Source of the DNA: Rhyzopertha dominica
Taxonomy: Eukaryota > Arthropoda > Insecta > Coleoptera > Bostrichidae
Length of the DNA stretch: 64,000 nucleotides
Reading direction: 5' to 3'
Assembly: GCA_025024175.1 (NCBI GenBank)
Contig: QCXZ01000045.1
Location: forward strand, 5,249,533-5,313,532
Shown in pieces: positions 56,103 to 64,000 of this stretch. Made by a program: the position numbers and the translations under genes. Position 1 is the first letter of the stretch. Every line of letters starts with the position of its first letter. Below the pieces are notes generated by a model. The model was given only the letters and a program-made list of their open reading frames with translations, was not told where the DNA came from and searched no databases.

Positions 56103-58219
56103 TATGGGTGATTTAAGGAATTTCTCAAAACAATTTATAATCGAGTTCATAGAACGTTACAGAAGCCATGCGTGTCTGTGGAAAATTAAGTCCGCAGAAT
56201 ATTCCGATCGGGAAAAGAAAAATAAGATATGGTTCTTAAATTAAAAGAAGCAGACGAGTCTGCAACAAGAGATTCGGTTAAAAAGAAAATTGACTCTCTT
56301 CGTGGCTGCTTCCGAAAAGAGTTTAAAAGAGTCAATGCTTCTAAGAAATCGGGTGCGGGCACTGATGAGCTGTATGTGCCCCATTTATGGTACTATGAAC
56401 ACCTATTATTTTTGACAGACCACGAAATGCCAAGAGAAAGTGTATCGAATATTGACGATACTACCTCTCATAGTCAAGTAAGTACTCATAATAATTTGTT
56501 ACATAAAGACAGTATGTTGATAATAGTGGGGATGTAGCAGGGTGAAAAAGAGAAAAGAATCTTTTAGGTTTGTGCGTAAAAGCTTTATATATTTATTTAA
56601 ATATCAGAAATCATAAGAAATTGGAGACATGCCTACATACTAAGCAAATTTATCTTGCCAAGGTATGGCCCCTCGTTATTTAAATAATTCATAAATAAAT
56701 TACGAACTCTCTTCGCTTCTTCAGATGCATGTCGATTGTGTCCATGTCGTAAATTTATAGTTGCTGGTTCAGCACTTAAACCGTTTTCTATACGTCCTGT
56801 TCGAGGTTCTTCTGAATAAAAACAATTTGAAGGTGCGTAATTTTCTCGGCGCTTCCTAATTAGAAAATTATGTAAGGTACAACATGCCATAACAACTCTA
56901 TCAATATTTTCCAATTTTAAATTAATGGCACTATGAAAGATCCTAAATCTCGCAACCATTATCCCAAATGTGTTTTCTATAATACGGCGTGCTCTAGATA
57001 ATCTGTAGTTAAATATTCTTCGTTCTTTGTTTAATTCTTTTTGACCAAATGGCTTCAAAAAATTGTCTCTCATCGCGAAAGCTTCATCTCCAATAAATAC
57101 ATACGGTAGTGGTCCATTACTGATGTCTGTTTTACAACTTGCTGGGAGTCTAAGAGTACCATTTTCAAGTTTATGATAAAACAGGGTATTCTCTATTACT
57201 CCACCGTCCGACACTCTACCATTTGTACCACAATCGCACATGATAAATTCATACTTAGCGCTAGCAATTGCCATCAATACGATACTATGTCTGCCCTTGT
57301 AATTGTAGTAATAGGAACCACTTTGTGGAGGTGGGACTATATTAACGTGCTTGCCATCTACGGCCCCCAGGCAATGTGGAAAGTTCCACCGTTCTTCAAA
57401 TTCTTTAGCTATGGCTATCCATTCTTCTTCGGTTGAGGGAAACTAAAAAATAATAAATTGTTAAATATGTAAAATGTACCGGGTGGCTCAGGATGTTGTT
57501 ACCCCCCATTTTTTTCGTAGTTTTTGAATTAAAATTTTAAAAATTTTAGGATATAGTAAAACGTAAATTGTCATTTTTTGACGAAATTAGAAGATCAAAA
57601 TAACTTGCGGTTTAACCGGAAGCAATATCAACTTTTATTTCAAAAATTACGAAAAATATTGGGGGTAACAACATCCTGGGCCACCCGGTTTACATATACT
57701 TTAAGCTATTAGAGAATATTTTTTTAGGACAGCGATGATAATATAGATGGGCAAACAAATTCTCCACTATCTTCTGAAATTACGAGCACACCACGTTCAA
57801 TGTCAGCAGCTTCTAATAAGACCCCTTCAGTAGGTAGTAACACAAAAAAACGTTTAAGGGACAAAGCGGACGAAGTGTTGAATAAAGTCAAGGCCAAGTT
57901 GGATATGCAAGAAGACAGCTTTGACATTGTGGGAAAAATGTTGCCAGTAAATTAAGAAATCTTCCTCCTGATGCAGCATTAATGGCGGACAAATTGATTT
58001 CCGACATTTTGTTTGAAGCTGCGCTGGGAAATATTACAATACAGACAAAGATGTCTTTGACAAATAATGACAATCATCAGCATTGGCAATCCGCTCCACA
58101 TTCCCAAATGACATTAGGCTATGCAGGTGTGTCCCATCACAATGAAGTTGATGTTTCCCAAACAACCTGTGCGAGTGCATTTTACTCGGGGTTTGCAACA
58201 GACATTCAGAATTTGCCTT
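56103..58219 (+). pseudogene. MADF/Myb-like accessory gene of element A
   Basis: Exon 1 from ATG 56103: FIIEFIERYRSHACLWKIKS, then after a small frame break near 56229, DSVKKKIDSLRGCFRKEFKR and LWYYEHLLFL, the MADF domain. A splice near 56475 leads to the second exon (about 57728-58219) with SSEITSTPRSMS, KKRLRDKADEV, LPPDAALMADKLISDILFEA and a Gln/His/Ser-rich end. In Harbinger elements such a protein binds the TIR and brings the transposase to the nucleus. The break at 56229 makes this copy non-functional unless it is a sequence error. Confidence 0.65.
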
Positions 58220-58761
58220 AAGCCGTTATATTATCATACTTTCAGAATTACTTTAATTTGTTGAATTGTTTAACATGTGTTATTTTCAGTTTTGAGACTA
58301 GTTTTGTTTAAATATTTGAAATAAAAACTTATTCTTACCTTTAAATAGTTATATTTTAAAACAGAAGTAATAGCCTTGCATGTTTCCGGAATAATTTGTC
58401 CAAGCGCCTGGGGCGATATCGCCACGGAAAATTTCAAGTCTTCGTAGCTTCTTCCTGTCGCTAAAAATCTTAATGTGGCAGTAAGCCGCTCGTGTGGTGA
58501 GATACTTTGTCTCATACAGGTGTCCTGTTTTTGAATTAATGGTGTTACCAATGTAAGTAGTTCTAAATATACTTCTTCGTCCATACGCAAGTAATTAAAC
58601 CAATCTCCTGGTTCTAGCCGTAATTCATTTAATAGATTTACATGGGAAAATTTTCTTCGTTTAAGTAGCCATTTTTTGGCCCACTTTGAACGTGTTTTTT
58701 GCTTTTCCAATTGTCTTGCAGCCAATGCCGCCGCCACTGCCAATGTCGTCGTGGCATCCAT
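56633..58761 (-). CDS. PIF/Harbinger transposase of element A (two exons)
   Basis: Exon 1 runs from ATG 58761 (MDATTTLAVAAAL) to about 58342; it holds WLLKRRKFSH, LEPGDWFNYLRM, SPHERLTATLRFLATGRSYE and FGQ-like QIIPETC. Exon 2 (about 57440-56633, acceptor before FPSTEEEW) holds the DDE_Tnp_4 core: LGAVDGKHV (first Asp), FIGDEAFAMR (second), and RRIIENTFGIMVARFR (Glu), then VVMACCTLHNF. Both exons are open; the shorter 57277 start lies inside the real exon. About 408 residues, so probably an intact endonuclease/transposase. Confidence 0.8.
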
Positions 58762-58981
58762 CGCGTTTCACGTCCGAATATTTAAATTGAAAAGAACAAA
58801 CTGAGCGAATTTTCACCGTGCATGTGTGGATACAGTCGTTGTTCGTGTTTACCCGTGCAGTTTTACCCGTCCGGGTAAAACTGCCAGAAAAGAACGTCTG
58901 TGGGGACCTTAACGTCGGCGCTATACACACTACAATTTTATAAACAGTCTTACCCGAGCAGTGAACGTATAAAGAAGTGAG

Positions 58982-60950
58982 ATGAAAAATTCAAATTTAT
59001 ATGCAGTGGCGGCGGCAATAGCTGTCAATAACAAAATTAGAAAAAAACGTAGCAAGTGGGTGAAGGAATGGCTTTTGAAAAGAAGCCAATTTTCTCACAT
59101 TAATTTATTAGATGAATTAAAATTGGAGCCTGGGGATTGGTTCAATTATTTACGAATGGATTACGAAACATACTGTACTCTGTTGAAGTTAGTAAGCCCG
59201 TTAATTACAAAACAAGATACGCAATTAAGAAATGCTATCTCACCTCATGAACGCCTCACAGCAACTTTACGATTTGTTGCAACCGGCAGAAGCTACCAAG
59301 ATTTAAAATTTTCGGTTATTATTTCACCCCAAGCATTTGGACAGATTATACCAGAAACGTGTAGTGCAATTTATTCAGTGCTGAAGAAGGATTATATGAA
59401 GGTAAGTTTTTGTAATTTTTAGGTTAGATTAAAAATTAACATTTTGACGTAGACACAAATTTTATTTCCAAACTTATTACATTACATGTTATTAACTAGT
59501 GGGCTGAAATTGAGAAAAAATGTTCTCGTAGTTATACTGTCGTCATGATTTAATTCTAATTCTGATGATGCATGCATGGGTTGTGATGGGGCATAAGTAA
59601 GCACAGGAGGAAGTGCTGATGATGTATGCCAGGGTTGTAAATTGGTATAAGAAGACATAGTAGGATGTACCACAGATGGCTCAGCGGTTCCTTGAGAAAT
59701 AGTGACTTTCGATTGTCTGTTAATATTACCTACATGTGCTTCAAATAATACATCCATAAGTAGCTTTCTGTGACTACAGCTGTTTCTTTTGATAACTTTC
59801 TCAGCTTATACGCAATATTTTTTCCAATCACGTCAAACTCATCCTCATTTTCTTCATCTAGTTTCCGGTCCACCTTTTTTAGAATATCATCAGCAGAAAT
59901 TTTGGTTCTTTTTGGTCTTGATTTTGGAGTAATTGTATCTGAAGATCCTGAGATTCTTGATTGCGAAGTTGAAGCACATGAAATTGGTCGAGACTGCCAA
60001 GTACTTTCATCAAGTGATGCATTTGAAGGAGACTGTATAGAATTTTCCTCGTGATTGCTCTCGTTCTAAAAAATAATAATAACTACCTTTATATGTATAC
60101 ATTTAAGCAAATGATACATTTAAATGATTTATAATTGTTGCAGTTCCCTAAAACAGAAGAGGAATGGAAACGTATTGCCAGAGATTTTGAGGAGAAATGG
60201 AACTATCCGCATTGTGTTGGAGCAGTTGATGGTAAACACGTGCAAATTATTCCACCACCAAATAGTGGCTCCTATTATTATAACTACAAAGGTTACCACA
60301 GTCTTGTTCTTCTGGCTATTTGCAACGCAAGTTATGAATTCATTTTATGCGACTTCGGAACCAACGGTCGAGTTTCTGACGGCGGGGTAATAGACGAAAC
60401 TTTGTTCTACGCGAAACTTAAGAATAAAACTCTACGGTTACCAACACCTTCAAAAGCAAGAAATACAGAAAAACTGCTACCATATGTTTTCGTCGGCGAT
60501 GAAGCTTTTGCTTTAAGAAACGATTTTTTAAAACCTTTTAATCGAAAGCAACTTGATAATAGTAAGAGAATATTTAATTATAGGCTTTCAAGATGCCGAC
60601 GTATAATAGAAGATGTATTTGGTATTTTGACTGCCAGGTTCCGAATATTTCACACGGCTATACACATGAAATTGGAAAATATCGAGAAAGTAGTGATGGC
60701 ATGTTGCGTTCTACATAATTTTCTACGAAAAAATCGTCAAGATTATTACACGCCAGTCACATGCTTTGATGTTGAAAATCCATACACCGGTGACGTAGAA
60801 CTTGGTTTGATATCGGAACCCCATACTTTGCTTGATCTTCAACGTGGACCTAGCAGACATGCATCTTTAGATGCAAACAAATGGCGGGATCTATTCACAA
60901 ATTATTTTATTCATGAAGGTGCTGTTCCTTGGCAACAAAACTTTGTATAA
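58982..60950 (+). CDS. PIF/Harbinger transposase of element B, intact, two exons
   Basis: Exon 1 58982-59401 (140 codons) ends in a GTAAGT donor; exon 2 60144-60950 follows a TTGCAG acceptor, in phase 0. Total 408 residues. Motifs: SPHERLTATLRFVATGRSYQ, QIIPETC; catalytic triad in VGAVDGKHVQ, VFVGDEAFALR and RRIIEDVFGILTARFR; then VVMACCVLHNFLR. All key residues are present and no stop interrupts the frame. The enzyme would cut at TTA/TAA targets together with the MADF partner, which in this element is broken. Confidence 0.85.
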
Positions 60951-61385
60951 TTTTATAATGGTTCATGTATGAATATTGCAATTAAATAATGCAAACTAAT
61001 AATTTGTTGTTTTTAATAATATCTACTCACCTCTTGTGTTTCTTGATTACTATCGACTTCAGTGTCTAAAATGACAGTTCTTCGTAGTACCATAACCGGG
61101 GTATATATACATCATCACTTCCGGTACCTGTTCTCTTTGACTCCTTTACTTTTTTAAGTTCTTTCCTATAACAACTCCGTAAAGAATCTATCTTTTTTTA
61201 ACAGTCTCCTTCGTTGCATCAGCATCAACCTGTTTTAATTTCTCTATTAAGTGTTCATATGCCTTATCCTTTTTAATTCGGTCACTATATTCTCGAGACT
61301 TGATTTTCCATAAACAGGTATGACTCCTATAGAGCTCTATAAATTCCAGTATAAACTGCCTATTCATATGCCTAAGGTCTGTCAT
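59482..61385 (-). pseudogene. MADF/Myb-like accessory gene of element B, with homopolymer frameshifts
   Basis: From ATG 61385: MTDLRHMNRQFILEFIELYR, HTCLWKIKSREYS and AYEHLIEKLKQ. The frame is lost at a run of seven A's near 61195 (one A short), regained as [12 protein letters not shown] with LWYYEEL, and lost again at a T run near 61073. After a GTGAGT donor (61030) the second exon (from about 60066) reads SNASLDESTW, SADDILKKVDRKLDEENEDE, breaks at an A run near 59760, then VLFEAHVGNI and a His/Ser-rich end. All breaks are single bases in homopolymers, so the gene may in truth be intact. Confidence 0.65.
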
Positions 61386-61689
61386 GTTTAAATTGCTTGA
61401 TTGTTATTAAATATTACTGGATATATTTAATAATAAAGTGCTATTCGAGTTATTGCNACTGCACCACTGAAAAATCCGTACGGTTTTCGTGTACATACTA
61501 CAGACTTGTACAGACACGCGTCAAACGGACGGGTAAATATCAGGAATCGTCGGATTATTTTCAGCCGTTTTGTTCGCCAGCAAGAAGGACGGTTTTCGGC
61601 TACACACTTCAGTTTTGCAACCTTCTTACTCGCACAGTTTTGCCCGTTCGAGTAAAACTGTGTGAAAAAACCGCAGTGTGTAGGGCCCT

Positions 61690-62050
61690 TTAGCAGCGCC
61701 TTCTTAATATCCTGGCCGTCAGGCAGAATTTGTGACGTCACCCATTGGGTCGGGCAATAGCCGGGCGCTTAGCGCGAACGTTATCCAAATCGTGACATTT
61801 ACCACAGAATTTCAAACTATTTTATTACTCCATTCCACACCACCCCTGAGGTTGAGTACAAGGTGCGTTTTTTTTTAGGTGGTTTCCCCGGTAGGCCTAG
61901 TCCACACGAATATGAGTAATTAGGTTCATGATTAAGTACATGAATGTCGAGTAAATGTGGCACTAGATTAACCAAACATCTTTGTTGTACACCACAACAC
62001 ATTTAATTTGACACAATTTATGCAAGGTTGCAACAAAAGGATTGCTAGCC
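61690..62050. other. Spacer, nothing recognised
   Basis: Mixed sequence to the right of the Harbinger insertion; the small minus ORF 61817-62002 has no motif. Confidence 0.3.
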
Positions 62051-62056
62051 ACGACT

Positions 62057-64000
62057 CTATTGCTTGAAAATATTTAACTTTCTATGTTTAGTTTCAATTT
62101 CACGAGAATTATCTTTTGCATTGCTTTCCTGAATTAAGTTTGTTTTAACAGCAGTATAATTTTTTAAAAGTATGTTAACCCATATATTTATGCAGTAATT
62201 ACTTATTTCAATGAATGACCTTTCACAATCTGTACACGATTCTTGATTTTCAACGTCCAGTTTTTCTAGCAGCAATCCTTTAAGTGCACTTTTCTGATTC
62301 GAACAGTCTAAAAACAGTCTCTCACACTCATACTGTTCATCAATCAATATATGAAATACTTTATAAACATATATGGAGAGATCAATAGATAATTGGGACG
62401 GATATTTTAAACCTCCTCTGTTTAACAAATTTATATATTTGGCTTCATCTGCGAATTCATAGTCCAGCTGTTTTTCTTGGACTAAAATTGTACGGCACTC
62501 AGGGCATTTTAATTTCTGAGAAGCTTTGTCCGCAACATATCCCGCAATGAAAATTATAATCTGTAATGTCTCTGAATCCAGTTCGATATTATTATCATTT
62601 AAAACATCATCTATTTTGTCAAGTACAATATGTACATTTGTGTCGATGTCGCTTGAGTCATCTATCTCATTAATCTGATGTATCACATCTTTAACGTGCA
62701 ACCTGTCCGTAACGGTGCAACTCAATTTTAATAAACTTGTGACTTTCAATTTCCTTTCTGATTCAACTATCTGCTCAACAGAAACATTATAGTTGCACCC
62801 ACTCATTCTTCTGTATTTTCCGAATCTTCGTTCTAATTCGTCGGTTTGAAACGTCCCTAGCAACACATACGAAAATTGTAAATTGTTAAGTAAATGAAGA
62901 CACAGCTTCAATAACGTTTCTGTAGTATGCAATATAGCAAAATGTGTCTCTCTGCTAAGTTTACACGCACGTTTTGGTCTACCCTCAACTTCAATGTCGT
63001 TCCAACTTCTCAGCCAATTGCAAAATTTAGATAAGTACTGAGCGTTTTCTTGATTCAAATTGCGTATTGGTTCTGCATATATATCTCTCAAATGGGCACC
63101 TTTATAAGGATGTTTAACATTTACTGTTTGCCACCACTGTCTAATAACTGTCAGCCATTCTGATGTGCCCGAAGAGTCGTGATCGAACATATGTGACAAG
63201 CAATTAATTGCAGCTATCGTTTTCTCATCAAATATTTGCAGAGCATGTTTAACATTCTGTCGTTCTAATGCATTCGGGAAACATACTTTATATGTTAAAC
63301 CAGGCGCATGTTTTATTACGGAAAGCTTCTGATGTTCATATATTTTTTGAATATCTGTGAAGCGACTTGTTTTTGTAGTTTCAAAATCATTAAATGATGG
63401 ATATATAAATGTTTTCGTCTTTTCATTGATCCAATTATTTCTTAAATTCTTTATTATATGTACTGTGTCAAAAAGCAGGAANATTTGTTTACTGGCATCA
63501 ATTGGGCTCTGTACACAAGACTGTATATTGTCACCACCACATAATAACTTAAATAATTTTACATTCACTTTGTTATTGTCTGTTACAATGCAAACAACTT
63601 CGTACCCCGTTTCGTGCAGTAAATTTAGAACCTTTAGAGTTGAGTCATATAAAAAATTACTTTCTAGTTCCTTCACTGGTATTAGTGCCACAACATCCTT
63701 GTTATTAGACAGCAGCGATTTTATCATAAACGTCTGGATTGTTGTAGCTGCTGTTATCTCGGACGAATTATTAGCGACTCCTATAACTTTATTTGCTTTG
63801 TAAGTAATTTTTGGCTTAACATATATTTCATCAAGCAACAATGACACGAGCCTTTCGTGTGGTTGAATGTTGGAATTTTTCTGCTGTAGGTATTTTTTCA
63901 ATGAACTATTCATGTTTGTACCAATATTCGACAAGTTAAATGTTTTTAAATACGTGGGGTGTGGTAAAATAAATATATTCAGTTCCCTCAAAAATCTGTA
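62057..64000 (-). CDS. P-element/THAP9-like transposase, long ORF running off the window
   Basis: The frame is open from the edge to 62057 (at least 644 codons; the first ATG at 63991 is probably internal, since a THAP finger is expected upstream). It has SLLLDEIYVKPK (first catalytic Asp), CIVTDNNKVNVKLFKLL (second), LFDTVHIIKNLRNNW, a GTP-binding-type insertion region, and LLGTFQTDELERRFGKYRRM with VSVEQIVESERKL (terminal acidic residue region). Near the end a Cys pair (KCPECR) and CTDCER are seen. The length and unbroken frame suggest a recently active element; one N lies at 63482. Its ends are not visible here. Confidence 0.8.
   Translation of the reverse strand, partial: YRFLRELNIFILPHPTYLKTFNLSNIGTNMNSSLKKYLQQKNSNIQPHERLVSLLLDEIYVKPKITYKANKVIGVANNSSEITAATTIQTFMIKSLLSNNKDVVALIPVKELESNFLYDSTLKVLNLLHETGYEVVCIVTDNNKVNVKLFKLLCGGDNIQSCVQSPIDASKQXFLLFDTVHIIKNLRNNWINEKTKTFIYPSFNDFETTKTSRFTDIQKIYEHQKLSVIKHAPGLTYKVCFPNALERQNVKHALQIFDEKTIAAINCLSHMFDHDSSGTSEWLTVIRQWWQTVNVKHPYKGAHLRDIYAEPIRNLNQENAQYLSKFCNWLRSWNDIEVEGRPKRACKLSRETHFAILHTTETLLKLCLHLLNNLQFSYVLLGTFQTDELERRFGKYRRMSGCNYNVSVEQIVESERKLKVTSLLKLSCTVTDRLHVKDVIHQINEIDDSSDIDTNVHIVLDKIDDVLNDNNIELDSETLQIIIFIAGYVADKASQKLKCPECRTILVQEKQLDYEFADEAKYINLLNRGGLKYPSQLSIDLSIYVYKVFHILIDEQYECERLFLDCSNQKSALKGLLLEKLDVENQESCTDCERSFIEISNYCINIWVNILLKNYTAVKTNLIQESNAKDNSREIETKHRKLNIFKQ

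Larger units (their letters stand above)
55834..58909 (-). mobile_element. PIF/Harbinger element A (nested in element B)
   Basis: TAA duplications at 55831-55833 and 58910-58912; TIRs AGGGCCCCACAGACG and AGGTCCCCACAGACG reading inward. Length 3,076 bp. The transposase is on minus and the MADF-type gene on plus, the mirror of element B. The transposases of A and B are clearly related but well diverged, so these are two families, and A jumped into B after B was in place. Confidence 0.9.
55761..61689 (+). mobile_element. PIF/Harbinger element B (outer, 5.9 kb with insert)
   Basis: TTA duplications at 55758-55760 and 61690-61692 flank TIRs with GGCCCTACACACTGCGGTTT near both ends; the outermost bases are AAGGCCC and AGGGCCC. 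A second Harbinger lies inside its left TIR region. Without the insert it is about 2.85 kb and has the classic two-gene layout: transposase on plus, MADF/Myb-like gene on minus, one gene's intron overlapping the other. Confidence 0.9.

Overview
The window is nuclear DNA of an animal, almost certainly an insect. Everything recognisable is a eukaryotic transposable element, a small spliced gene, or an rDNA fragment. The 18S rRNA piece at 28.0-28.8 kb has a GC-rich variable region of the kind seen in Hemiptera, so a hemipteran is my best guess, but this is inference. No conventional host gene was identified with confidence. Scattered N bases and several frameshifts at homopolymers suggest long-read assembly noise on top of real decay.

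Layout, left to right. 1-3.1 kb (and an LTR beyond): a Ty3/Gypsy element on the minus strand with pol, gag, a tRNA-Lys-type primer site and the inner LTR edge. 4.5-5.8 kb: fragments of a Tc1-like and a P/THAP9-like transposase. 7.5-8.8 kb: a complete Tc1/mariner element of the DD41D (rosa) type, with TIRs, a TA duplication and two nonsense codons. 9.6-21.1 kb: a cluster of three Penelope-like elements (PLEs). Each is arranged head-to-head with its tails pointing outward; the youngest is a 1,489-bp inverted repeat with no difference seen. An R2-like non-LTR fragment follows. 21.6-25.5 kb: decayed mariner, P-like and maT (DD37D) transposons.

25.8-36.2 kb is the most interesting unit. It is a 10.4-kb element bounded by long terminal inverted repeats (about 1.65 and 1.48 kb) that start AG and end CT, flanked by a perfect 6-bp duplication ACCAAT. 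These are the hallmarks of a Polinton/Maverick. Instead of the usual replication and capsid genes it carries a ten-exon RING-finger gene with a modular proline-rich tail, a small conserved gene whose promoter lies inside the TIR, a zinc-finger fragment, an unidentified ORF and about 800 nt of 18S rRNA. A second copy of the RING gene (38.1-39.4 kb), its 3' flank, and a second copy of the small gene (44.5 kb) lie to the right, split by a TTAA-flanked element coding for a YqaJ-nuclease transposase (40.4-44.2 kb).

45.6-46.9 kb: the 5' end of a second Gypsy element. 48.2-49.1 kb: two small spliced genes for basic proteins. 49.5-51.4 kb: a hAT element with a perfect 8-bp duplication. 51.7-53.5 kb: a broken pogo-like transposase gene with a PHD-like finger. 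55.8-61.7 kb: one PIF/Harbinger element with another nested in its end, each with a divergent transposase and MADF-type gene pair. 62.1 kb to the edge: a long P-element-like transposase that runs out of the window.
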